From the NCBI GenBank assembly GCA_015852425.1, contig JAAAIG010000490.1, positions 1 through 17,551 on the forward strand: 17,551 nucleotides of DNA, written 5' to 3'. Of the stretch, positions 1-7,661 are shown piece by piece. The notes below the pieces were generated by a model that was given only the letters and a program-made list of their open reading frames with translations, did not search any database and was not told where the DNA came from. Position numbers and translations under genes: made by a program. The DNA is from Gryganskiella cystojenkinii (lineage: Eukaryota; Mortierellomycota; Mortierellomycetes; Mortierellales; Mortierellaceae). Numbering within the stretch: position 1 is the first letter of the stretch; each line of letters opens with the position of its first letter.

Positions 1-696
1 TGTCGAGATATCTACTTTCCTGCCTTTTATAAAAAAAAAAAAAAATAATTGGAAATAGCATCACCATCATCACCTTGCATGCACCACAATATCTCCATGA
101 ACATGAACCAAGAGCTAGAATCAGGAACGGGACGCAGTGTTTTTCTGAAATATGAGAATACAGAACCAAAAACGTGAGATAGACATATCAGGTCAAGGTT
201 TTCAAGTAGAAGGATCAGTGTTATTGGAAGAAAATGCAAAGGAGGACCATTTGCTAAAGGGGGGGGGGGGTTCATTCTGTTCTAACTGCCAGCTTTGGTC
301 ATGGTCGTGTTTCCTATTATTGTAATCCACCTGCGTGTGCACAAAAGACAAAAGAGTGTGAACTAAGCCAAAGTGTGCATATACGCCCAATAAAATTAAT
401 ACTTATTTATGCCCTCGCCCTCATGCTTTCCTCCACCCTCATGCTTACCTTCGCACACTCTCATCCAGAGTCTCCTTTCTTTCCCTCTTCTTCTTCGATA
501 ATGAAAGTTTTTGCCTTCTTAATAACACAGCAAACACACTGGCCAAAAAAAAAAGTAGAAACATGAACCATAGTTAACTTATCTCTTGGTCGTCCTCTTT
601 CTGCTTATCGTCCGTCAATGGTAGCCCAAGGCGAAACAAAGATTCATACCCTTTCTTACACTGTCATTTTAACACACACACACACACAATCCCAGT
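1..696. other. No gene recognised; simple-sequence rich flank
   Basis: I see no convincing coding region. The stretch contains an A15 run (31-45), a G12 run (259-270) and an AC microsatellite near its right end. The open frames here are short and of skewed composition, and one of them begins only at a GTG. The stretch could hold the promoter and leader of the proline-rich ORF that follows. Confidence 0.5.
672..688. repeat. (AC)n microsatellite
   Basis: An uninterrupted AC dinucleotide run of about eight units. It lies just upstream of the ATG at 697 and of the preferred ATG at 760, so it would fall in the leader of that putative gene. Confidence 0.85.
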
Positions 697-759
697 ATGC
701 GGTACCTTTCTTCGATTATCGCGCTTGTGCCAGAGGTTACTTTTCCCAAATCCGAATCC

Positions 760-1143
760 ATGTTTCTTCTAAAAATTCGCAGGAGAGGTCGAAAGCACAA
801 CAAAACAAACGTTGACATCGGGGCGGCGGCCGGCCGCGCTGTTGTCGATTCCATCAAATGTCACTCTGCCACTGCAGTTGATGAAGTAATAGAAGGACAA
901 AAACCACCGCAACCTTTACAACCGATGCGACCACAGCATCAATCACTTCCTCCACTCCCTGTGACATCGACTGTAGTGGCCGTTTCCAAGAACACATCGA
1001 CGACAACATTGAAAGGGACGAACCATCCTTGTCCGCCAAGTAAAACTCCTGTCCCGTCCTCCACCACCCCTCCAAAATCTTTTGAAGACGTTTATTTTGA
1101 ATTCTTGGAAGAAACGTCTTTGATTCCGATTCACAACAAATGA
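760..1143 (+). CDS. Hypothetical proline/threonine-rich small protein
   Basis: No family is recognised. The frame from the ATG at 760 gives 127 residues. An in-frame ATG at 697 would add 21 residues, but the region between reads like intron or leader (it ends TTCTTCTAAAAATTCGCAG) so I prefer 760. The protein starts with a basic patch (KIRRRGRKHNK). It then has a Pro/Gln/Ser/Thr-rich middle (PPQPLQPMRPQ, PPLPV, SSTTPP) and ends in an acidic-aromatic segment (FEDVYFEFLEET) like a short linear interaction motif. An AATAAA lies at 1148-1153, five bases after the TGA, which mildly supports a real 3' end on this strand. The opposite strand is also open over much of it (854-1192) but has a less protein-like composition. 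Splicing at 778 or elsewhere is possible. Confidence 0.35.
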   Translation: MFLLKIRRRGRKHNKTNVDIGAAAGRAVVDSIKCHSATAVDEVIEGQKPPQPLQPMRPQHQSLPPLPVTSTVVAVSKNTSTTTLKGTNHPCPPSKTPVPSSTTPPKSFEDVYFEFLEETSLIPIHNK

Positions 1144-1574
1144 AATTAATAAAACAACAGTCGCTCGCTCTTTGTGGCAGGGAGTTCATCAAAGTTCTTA
1201 TACACTGTCGTCTTCGTCATTTATCCGCATCCCCTATCTATACACTTCTCTTTAATACTCCGTTGAGCAGTACACAACTTTTTACTGCATCACCGCCTTT
1301 TTTTTCTCTTTTTTTTCAATATACGTCCTCGACTGAGGGGGAAAATAGAGAGCAAAGATATCTTCGGGCTTTTTTCCTTTGCCACTGATTCCCATGAGGC
1401 ATAGGATCGTCACTCCGAGTATGTTTTTTAAAAAAGAAAAAAGAGCTGCAGGATATGGGTGATATCTAGAATACCGATGTTTTCTTTGGAGGCAAACAAG
1501 AGAAAGCTTGAACGACTCCTCACAAACAACCTTCCTACGTCCGATCAACATGTTTCCAATAATCTTTTAATCAA
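1144..1574. other. Intergenic, convergent 3' flanks
   Basis: This lies between the 3' end of the small + ORF and the 3' end of the secreted-protein gene on -. It is T-rich with poly-T and poly-A runs. No coding region is supported. Bases 1259-1293 are copied, with two differences, at 2606-2640 (see the decayed duplicate). Confidence 0.55.
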
Positions 1575-2189
1575 CTAACAGGGTAGCTCGAAGAGCGTCT
1601 TGTTCTGAACCGAGTTCTGAATGTTGTAGAAACGCGTCGTGGTAAACGTGCGATATTGGGGGAACCAAAAGTCGTATCGCACAAACCGATCCTGGGAATC
1701 GATAAACACGCTCACAGGAATACCGGAGTAGAAGAAACTCCAAGTCTGGACCTGACCATACATTTCATCCTGAGTCCAGCCCGCAAATACAGCGCCAGAA
1801 TCCTGCAAAAGCGTCTTGTAGAACATGGGGTAAGCCGGCACAGCAAGTCTCGAAAACTCGCACTGGGGACCCTTGGTGAGATCTTGAAACACATAATTCT
1901 TGTTCAAGTACCCTTCCTTGGTGACGTTCTTGTAGTCAAAGAGCGAGGCCTGGATGATGCCATCGTGGGTATTATCGATGCGGGCTTTCATATTCGACGC
2001 AGACATGTAGATAATGCCGGAGGTGACGTGGGACATGCTGATATTGTTCCATTTGTGCTGCATAAAATTCGCTGAGAAGTCCTCGGCGATCAATGGAGGG
2101 GAAGGTTCCTGGAAATTCGACGAGTAGACCTCCAAGCCGGCCAAGGCCGGGGAAATGAAAAGACCAAGGAGAGCAAATACTTTCAGCAT
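1575..2189 (-). CDS. Secreted protein of unknown family, 204 aa
   Basis: The start is taken at the ATG at 2189, giving 204 residues. The frame is open 40 codons further upstream, but that part would cover the TATA box and would bury the signal peptide. The N-terminus (MLKVFALLGLFISPALAG) is a classic cleavable signal peptide, with cleavage likely near ALA-G. The mature part contains three N-glycosylation sequons (NIS, NVT, NKT). It has two cysteines, one in QCEF and one as the last residue, that could pair. Its beta-rich pattern ends in a conserved-looking block (WSFFYSGIPVSVFID, then VRYDFWFPQYRT). That pattern loosely recalls secreted LolA-like or ependymin-like folds, but I cannot assign it. 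No intron is needed. The promoter and first ten codons recur in the decayed tandem copy to the right. The gene is probably real; its function is unknown. Confidence 0.8.
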   Translation of the reverse strand: MLKVFALLGLFISPALAGLEVYSSNFQEPSPPLIAEDFSANFMQHKWNNISMSHVTSGIIYMSASNMKARIDNTHDGIIQASLFDYKNVTKEGYLNKNYVFQDLTKGPQCEFSRLAVPAYPMFYKTLLQDSGAVFAGWTQDEMYGQVQTWSFFYSGIPVSVFIDSQDRFVRYDFWFPQYRTFTTTRFYNIQNSVQNKTLFELPC

Positions 2190-2470
2190 TTTTTGTTGTT
2201 GTTGAAAAACGATGAAAAGGGTCGTCAATATATATAGAAGCGGGAGTAAAACTTGGCATTGGATGGAGTAGCCAATTGCTAGGAGGACGGCGATTTCTCT
2301 TGGCACCACATTGGCTGTTTTCTTGGCACCTCAACACAGTAACTGTTTCTCTGCGGAGTTTCTCTGGAAGCCACTTGGTATTTATTTATCCGAAACTTTT
2401 ATTTATCTTTAATTGGATGAGTCCTCTTCACGGCACCTGTTGTTCCATGGATCTTCGCAACTCATCTGGA
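2161..2470. repeat. Direct repeat, copy A (promoter plus first codons)
   Basis: This segment aligns at a 480-bp offset to 2641-2957. The first 30 bases are identical. Other well-conserved blocks are the one around ACATTGGCTGTTTTCTTGGC and the following CTCAACACAGTAACTGTTTC. Elsewhere there are point differences and small indels. It holds the start of the secreted-protein gene, its TATA box and about 280 bp of upstream DNA. Confidence 0.9.
2228..2236 (-). promoter_or_regulatory. TATA box of the secreted-protein gene
   Basis: On the minus strand this reads TATATATAT, about 40 nt before the ATG at 2189. It implies a very short leader. In the duplicated promoter copy the aligned segment (about 2707-2714) has lost this run. 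Confidence 0.6.
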
Positions 2471-2605
2471 TAGGCTCGGTTCCAGCTCTTTTTGAAACGC
2501 CATTCGATTTTTGAGTGCTTTCCTTTTTGGGAATCCAAAAATTTCAAAAGAAAATGAAAGGGCAGGTTCAAGAAAATCATTCGGCTTCTGCAATGGCTGG
2601 TAAGA
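2471..2605. other. Spacer between the duplicated units
   Basis: About 135 bp not shared between the two copies. It contains a short perfect inverted repeat at 2524-2541 (TTTTTGG, GAAT, CCAAAAA). No gene is seen. Confidence 0.4.
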
Positions 2606-2957
2606 TCCGTTGAGCAGTACACAACTTTTTGGTGCATCACAGACCAAGGAGAGCAAATACTTTCAGCATTTGTTGTTGTTGTTGAAAAAAAGATAAAAAG
2701 GGTCGTAAATACGAAGTGGGAGTAAAAATTGGCATTGGATGGACGATTTTGGGACCACACCTGAGTGACTGTTTCTCTGGGCGCCACATTGGCTGTTTTC
2801 TTGGCACCTCAACACAGTAACTGTTTCTCTGCGGGGTTTCTTTGGCAGCCCACTTGGCATTTATTTATCCAAAACTCTTTACTTCATCTTGATAATGGAA
2901 AGAGTCCTTTTCACGGTACCTGTTCTTCCGTGGAACTTCACGACTCATGAGTCTGGA
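2606..2957 (-). pseudogene. Decayed, internally deleted tandem copy of the secreted-protein gene
   Basis: Two pieces of the neighbouring locus are fused here. Bases 2606-2640 match 1259-1293 (33 of 35), which is the 3' flank of the intact gene. Bases 2641-2957 match 2161-2470, its promoter and 5' end. The junction at 2640/2641 removes the equivalent of about 867 bp (1294-2160), which includes codons 11-204. On the minus strand the remaining frame starts at 2669, reads the same first ten residues (MLKVFALLGL) and stops at once at 2639-2637. The TATA run is also missing. This looks like a head-to-tail duplication followed by an internal deletion. It cannot make the protein. Confidence 0.85.
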
Positions 2958-3112
2958 GTTGATCAGTATGGGGGAGAACGCGAAATTTTTATAAAGTTTT
3001 TGCTCTCGTCGCGTCATGTTGGGAGCCTGGCTTTAATTTGACATCGAAAATGGCCTGTTTAGCAATCACGTTATTATTATTATAACTTAATTAATATTAT
3101 AGCAGGTACGAT

Positions 3113-3379
3113 GTGAAAGATCGATGGGATCAAGTCTTTGAGGATCCTTTGATGCGGTGGAACAAACCGGACAAGGAACGACGATTCCCTCTGCTGAAGC
3201 GACTTTTGCAAAGTTGTTTTTTAGCACTCAACCATCGTCTGTTCCTTCAGATCGCCACTTCAGCGATACACGGGAATACGGCGACCAAGCTATCTCTTGC
3301 ACCATCAACAATTGAACACCTCGGACTTTGTAGGAGAGCATACGTCGCTTTAGATGAGGTACATAAGCGTATAATATAA
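3113..3379 (+). pseudogene. Possible orphan coding remnant, 88 codons
   Basis: The frame is open over 88 codons with a protein-like composition (RWDQVFEDP, RWNKPDKERRFPLL, LCRRAYVALDEVHKR). It has no ATG at its left end; the first in-frame ATG is at 3152. It is preceded by an AT-rich tract ending in AG that could be an acceptor, but no upstream exon is visible. I do not recognise the family. It may be a leftover exon, a short unrecognised gene or chance. Confidence 0.25.
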
Positions 3380-3446
3380 AGTTTTTTTTTGCCTCTTCGT
3401 TTCGAAATTCACTTCGTCTTGCCCCTGGTGGCTGAAAGCTTGCTCG

Positions 3447-3461
3447 GCGTGTTGTACACGC
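3447..3461. repeat. Perfect inverted repeat, 6-bp arms
   Basis: Reads GCGTGT-TGT-ACACGC. It could be a dimeric transcription-factor site or chance. It lies about 600 bp upstream of the TATA box of the first flavin reductase gene. Confidence 0.45.
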
Positions 3462-3942
3462 GACACACTTGGGACCTCACCATGAAAGGGCGAAAAAGGC
3501 CCTAGGTGCGAAAAATAAAAAAAATTAACAAGGTTCCTGTTACAGTATGTTGCAAGGAGACCATTAAAATACTACCCTAAAAAGCTAGACTCTGACAAGT
3601 GACTATTGGAAGGGACTCGTGAACTTTAATCCGGGTGCATGTCAAACTAGAGCGAAACACCATCGAGGTTCTCATTTAACTCCACCAATCGGCAGCGCCG
3701 GTTTGTAATGGTCGGGAGGGGTTGGAAGGTGATCTTTTTTCGTCGTCAAAGATACAATCTTTGTCTCAAATTAGAAAGCGGCGAGCGGGCAACAAAAGCG
3801 CCGCGTGGTTCAATGCGCTCCTTTTCCATTTTCGGTATTCTTTCGACAGCAGTGATCGCCAGAACGTGGTCGTGTAAAAGCTTGTTGTCCGATTTGGGAC
3901 GAGAAGATAACCGTCTTGCCAAAAAAAATAAATAAAAAATAA

Positions 3943-3959
3943 ACTTCGCCTTGCGAAGT
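3943..3959. promoter_or_regulatory. Candidate operator: 7-bp inverted repeat
   Basis: Reads ACTTCGC-CTT-GCGAAGT, with perfect 7-bp arms and a 3-bp spacer. It sits about 90 bp upstream of the TATA box of flavin reductase copy 1, where a fungal dimeric regulator could bind. No factor is identified. Confidence 0.4.
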
Positions 3960-4046
3960 CAAAGATTACCGGGATGGGGGCCAAAGCTGCGAATCCAACC
4001 GCATCAAACATGAGATACCCAACGGCGCGCTCCGTTTTTTCGTTCA

Positions 4047-4054
4047 TATAAAAA
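4047..4054 (+). promoter_or_regulatory. TATA box, flavin reductase copy 1
   Basis: TATAAAAA, 97 nt before the ATG at 4144. It is followed by a pyrimidine-rich patch (TCCTCTCTCACTTCTTCC) suited to transcription start. Confidence 0.65.
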
Positions 4055-4143
4055 GATATGTATGGTCCTGTCCTCTCTCACTTCTTCCAGCTTTGGCCTC
4101 AAACACACACACACCTCTCTTGCACTCATTGAAACTTAAAGCA

Positions 4144-4755
4144 ATGGCCCCTTTGAAAAAAATCGCCTTGATCACCTGCAGCACAAGGAAACCTCGCGTG
4201 AACCCGTTTATCAGTGCCCATGTCCGTTCGATCCTGACCCCTGCCATTGCACCAGAAGCAGTCATCCTCGAAGACATTGATCTGGTAGACCACACCCTTC
4301 CTCTCTTTGATGAGCCGCTCCTTCCTGTTCGTCACCCGGCCGATAACCCAACTCCTCATTACAAATTCGAGCACACGCGGGACTGGTCCGCGAAGATCAA
4401 GGTCTATGACGCCTACATCTTCGTCACGCCTCAGTATAACTGGAGTATCCCTGCCAGTCTCAAGACCGCGTTGGACAGTCTCTACCACGAATGGAGAGGG
4501 AAACCCGTCGGAATAATTGCTTATGGTGGGCATGGCGGGACTAAATCATCAAAGCATCTCCGGGAGATTCTTACAGGTGCATTCGAGATGAAGGTCGCGG
4601 CCACGGCGATCAACCTGTGGATCCCGTACACGTTGGATGTGGATTCTAGCAAATTGGGTCACGTCCCTGAGGAGAAGGTCCAGAGTTGGAAGGAAGATGG
4701 GTCCGAGGATAAGATCCGACAGATGTTTGAAGAAGTTGTCGTCCTGCTCCAGTAA
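4144..4755 (+). CDS. NADPH-dependent FMN reductase family protein, copy 1
   Basis: Predicted 203-residue flavodoxin-fold oxidoreductase that would bind FMN and use NAD(P)H to reduce flavin, quinone or a similar acceptor. The substrate is unknown. The fold starts at once with a beta strand and a phosphate-binding loop (KKIALITCSTRKPR, residues 5-18). The family signature PxYN..P..LK.ALD is at residues 96-111, here PQYNWSIPASLKTALD, with Gln97 where Glu is usual. The flavin-contact loop YGGHGG is at 127-132. The C-terminus is an acidic-amphipathic helix (KIRQMFEEVVVLLQ). No signal peptide or membrane segment is seen, so it is probably cytosolic. The first ATG after the TATA box is used; the frame is open upstream but only from a non-ATG codon. 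There is no intron. It is the first of three tandem paralogues. Confidence 0.9.
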   Translation: MAPLKKIALITCSTRKPRVNPFISAHVRSILTPAIAPEAVILEDIDLVDHTLPLFDEPLLPVRHPADNPTPHYKFEHTRDWSAKIKVYDAYIFVTPQYNWSIPASLKTALDSLYHEWRGKPVGIIAYGGHGGTKSSKHLREILTGAFEMKVAATAINLWIPYTLDVDSSKLGHVPEEKVQSWKEDGSEDKIRQMFEEVVVLLQ

Positions 4756-5489
4756 AAAGGCACAAAAAAGATAAGCACGGACAGCACAACCGATGATGTG
4801 CAAAAGTAAAATCTGTAGTCTATTATCGCCAATTGATATTTTTGTCAAACAAACAATAAGCCTCGCCTTTCAGATTTTACCTTTCATAATTGTCCCTTAG
4901 AAATATGATACCATCGTCAACAAATCTTGAGAGAAAAGGAGGTTGTGAGCTCAAAAAAATAAAATAAAACTCCAGCAGGAGTGTCGTGTTCAATTGAGGA
5001 CAAAACGCGACGATCGGTTGCTGTTGCTTTTACCGAACCAAAAAAAAGGGAAAGAAATAGGCTCAAAACTTCAAGATCGTAACGCCGTAGAATAGCTACA
5101 TGACCACCCGCAACGACGTTGACAAAAAGAGTGAGTTGCAGGTAAGTGAGATGACACGCCGCTTTTTTCCCCTCATCAGCTTTTCCGCGAGAACCATTAT
5201 CCTCCAAACCTCCAAGAGTGTAATTTTTTGAACGGTAGGTTATCATAAGTATCACTACCACGACCTGCGGACAGTATCCATCACAGAGTATTTTCTACGA
5301 CCATGTCGTGTTTTTGGTTTTAGAAGAGGCAAAAAAAAAAAAAAAGATAGAGAACTGGGGAAAATGGAGATCCAAGTCAGCCAATTCCGTATGCCTCTGC
5401 CTGTTTTACAATCTTCTCTTTAAGATTGTCTTAAAGCTCAAGCTATATCTTCGAAAAAAACGAGAATGTAGGATGGGTTTAAAATAAAC
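4756..5489. other. Intergenic between flavin reductase copies 1 and 2
   Basis: AT-rich with several A-runs, including A15 around 5331-5345. An AATAAG near 4854 may serve copy 1 as a polyadenylation signal. No coding frame is supported. The right end is the promoter of copy 2. Confidence 0.5.
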
Positions 5490-5496
5490 TATAAAG
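5490..5496 (+). promoter_or_regulatory. TATA box, flavin reductase copy 2
   Basis: TATAAAG, 101 nt before the ATG at 5591. The spacing is nearly the same as at copy 1. A TTACTAA heptamer, which matches a Yap1-type response element, lies just downstream at 5515-5521. Confidence 0.65.
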
Positions 5497-5590
5497 AGAG
5501 CGGCAACCCTTGTATTACTAATCATCATTCGAAATAAAAGAAGTCCACCCCTTCTAAACTCACACTCATACACAACTGGAGAGTTTCAGC

Positions 5591-6226
5591 ATGTCGCACC
5601 CGAACACTTTGAAAAAAATCGCCCTCATCACCTGTAGCACACGCAAACCGCGTGCAAACCCTTTTGTCACCAAGTATGTCCACTCAGTCATTGCCCCACT
5701 CGCACAAAAGAATCACCAGATCTCTCTCGAAATCCTAGATCTCGCAGATCAGTCCCTACCTTTATTTGATGAGCCTAAGCCACCAGCCCAACAGCCCGCC
5801 ACCGATCCAACATCCGGATATAAACTAGAGCATACTCGTGCCTGGTCCCGCAAGATCAATTCAATTGACGCCTTCGTCTTTGTCACTCCAGAATACAATT
5901 ACAGTATTCCCGCGTCGCTCAAGAACGCACTGGATGTCCTCTACCACGAATGGATTGGAAAACCAGCCGCGATCGTCTCCTATGGTGGTGGTGGCGGTGT
6001 CAATTCGGCTGAAGTCTTGAGAAATGTCCTGACCAAGGCGTTCAAGATGCAGCTCACCAATGCTACAATCGCTCCAGCGCTGACCAAGGCTGCTATGCTG
6101 TCTATAGAAGCGCCCAAACTAGGTCGTATCCCGGACGAGAAAATCAAAGCCTGGCAGGAAGATGGGTCTGAAGACAAGATTCGTCAGACTTTTGAAGAAC
6201 TAGTCAAGCTCCTACATAAAACCTAG
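5591..6226 (+). CDS. NADPH-dependent FMN reductase family protein, copy 2
   Basis: A 211-residue paralogue of the preceding gene, similar along its whole length. It has the phosphate-binding loop TCSTRKPRANPF at residues 14-25. The signature PEYNYSIPASLKNALD is at 100-115 and keeps the canonical Glu101. The flavin loop is YGGGGG (131-136) rather than YGGHGG. The C-terminal helix DGSEDKIRQTFEEL closely matches copy 1. It is predicted cytosolic and has no intron. Residues 150-170 (TNATIAPALTKAAM) are the most divergent part and may set substrate or partner choice. The start is the first ATG of the frame, after a pyrimidine-rich leader. An AATAAA overlaps the last base of the stop codon (6226-6231). 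Confidence 0.9.
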   Translation: MSHPNTLKKIALITCSTRKPRANPFVTKYVHSVIAPLAQKNHQISLEILDLADQSLPLFDEPKPPAQQPATDPTSGYKLEHTRAWSRKINSIDAFVFVTPEYNYSIPASLKNALDVLYHEWIGKPAAIVSYGGGGGVNSAEVLRNVLTKAFKMQLTNATIAPALTKAAMLSIEAPKLGRIPDEKIKAWQEDGSEDKIRQTFEELVKLLHKT

Positions 6227-6915
6227 AATAAAAATAACTTGGGGAGGAGACGATGGTCTTTTTTCAAGTAGGAACTCTGAACTACGAGGACCCGAAAATC
6301 GACATCGGTGAATAAAATATGAGAGCATAAAAAACCAGCGTTGGGAAAAGCACACCAAAAACACTTGTTTTCCATACCTACTGAACTGGCTAAATGATGA
6401 AATGGTCCAGTCCTCGTATTGTTCTCGATTGGTATTTTTCAATAGAGGGAAGAGGCTGGAATCCAAAAAAAAAAAGGAAAAAAAGTGAACATCAAGACGC
6501 GACAATGAAGAGGTCCATAACGACAAAGCTCTTGGCATATCAGTCCACAGTGCTTTGAATCAGGGCCAGCGGACGCAAATACAGATGGTGCACCAAAAGG
6601 GGAATTTTTGCCCTGGAAAGGAAAAATGGATGCACAGGGCGGCAGTTTGTTTTTGTTTAGCGTCGTTGGCTCACAAAATCAAAAAATTCAGCCGCAAAGC
6701 GGAAAATATTATCCTCCACAAAGATGCTTCGCCACTATGTTTTACATGGGTCCAGCACGCCCAACCTTTCTTTCGGAACGGAGGGATTCTTCCGCGATGC
6801 GAGCTGAAACAGGATAGTCAGGGACGACCAGACAGACTTTGCCCACCTTTGACTGCAACCGTGAAGGACGAGATACCCACATTCCTGCAGGACTGTGTTA
6901 ATGAATAGAAACGCG
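6227..6915. other. Intergenic between flavin reductase copies 2 and 3
   Basis: No supported gene. A 117-codon frame at 6555-6908 has no ATG at its start and no recognisable features. The right-hand 200 bp is the promoter of copy 3. Confidence 0.5.
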
Positions 6916-6923
6916 TATATATA
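6916..6923 (+). promoter_or_regulatory. TATA box, flavin reductase copy 3
   Basis: TATATATA, 122 nt before the ATG at 7038. It is followed by a C/A/T-rich leader. Confidence 0.65.
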
Positions 6924-7037
6924 GGGAGCCCCCACTTCGACATTACCCATTCTTCTCATTCAAGTAACATCCGTCCAACAAAGAAAGATACAAAAAAACT
7001 TCACTTCAAGTCAACACACTTGCTCATTTCTAATACA

Positions 7038-7661
7038 ATGATTTCCGCTACCACCGCCACCCAGAAGAAGGTCGCCATCGTCACCTGCAGCACCCGCAAG
7101 CCCCGTGCGAACCCATTTATTAGCGCTCACGTCCTCGCCATTCTCGAGCCCCATGCACCTTCGAATGTCTCACTCTCATTCCTCGACATTGCTGAACAAG
7201 GTCTCCCCCTATACGACGAACCCAACGTCCCCTCGACTTTTCCTCCAGAAGACCCAACTCCTCACTACCTCTACCCACACACTCGGGCCTGGTCTGAAAA
7301 AGTCCGACAATTTGATGCCTTTATCTTTGTCACCCCTCAGTACAACTGGTCCGTCCCGGCCTCACTCAAGAACGCGCTCGACTACCTCTTTTACGAATGG
7401 AAGGGAAAACCCGCGGCCGTGATCTCTTATGGCGGACATGGTGGTAACAAGGCCGCAGATCATCTTCGCGGGATTTTTGGAGGATTGAGAATGACACCTG
7501 TCATGACTTCGGTCATGCTTCCGATACCTGTCAGATCTTTTACTCAGGACGCGAACGCTCAACAAAAAGTTCCCGAGGCTGTGGCACTGGCTTGGAAGGA
7601 GACTGGAAAAGAAGAAGAGATGAAGAAGGTCTTGGAGGAGATTGTTCAGATGTTCCAGTAG
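7038..7661 (+). CDS. NADPH-dependent FMN reductase family protein, copy 3
   Basis: Third tandem paralogue, 207 residues from the ATG at 7038. Its phosphate-binding loop is TCSTRKPRANPF (16-27). The signature PQYNWSVPASLKNALD (100-115) has Gln101 and Trp104, as in copy 1. The flavin loop is YGGHGG (131-136). So copies 1 and 3 share signatures that copy 2 lacks, although copy 2 lies between them. The C-terminus keeps the amphipathic helix (EEMKKVLEEIVQMF) but not the DGSEDKIRQ block common to copies 1 and 2. Many codons end in C, which suggests good expression. It is intron-less and has no targeting signal. The next gene (EMG1) is convergent. A reductase of flavin or quinone type is firm at family level; the substrate is unknown. 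Confidence 0.9.
   Translation: MISATTATQKKVAIVTCSTRKPRANPFISAHVLAILEPHAPSNVSLSFLDIAEQGLPLYDEPNVPSTFPPEDPTPHYLYPHTRAWSEKVRQFDAFIFVTPQYNWSVPASLKNALDYLFYEWKGKPAAVISYGGHGGNKAADHLRGIFGGLRMTPVMTSVMLPIPVRSFTQDANAQQKVPEAVALAWKETGKEEEMKKVLEEIVQMFQ

Larger units (their letters stand above)
3380..4046. promoter_or_regulatory. Upstream region of flavin reductase copy 1
   Basis: No convincing coding region is present. Two short perfect inverted repeats with 3-bp spacers stand out (3447-3461 and 3943-3959) and are listed separately. Poly-A and AATAAA-like tracts lie around 3921-3942. Confidence 0.45.

Noticed and set aside
375..566. 63-codon frame resembling a signal peptide
   Set aside because: It begins at GTG, not a usual start in a eukaryotic nuclear gene, and no later ATG gives a plausible protein.
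854..1192. 112-codon frame on the minus strand
   Set aside because: It is antisense to the proline-rich + ORF, which has a close polyadenylation signal and a more protein-like composition. Neither is certain.
6555..6908. 117-codon frame between flavin reductase copies 2 and 3
   Set aside because: It starts only at TTG, has no recognisable features, and overlaps the promoter region of copy 3.
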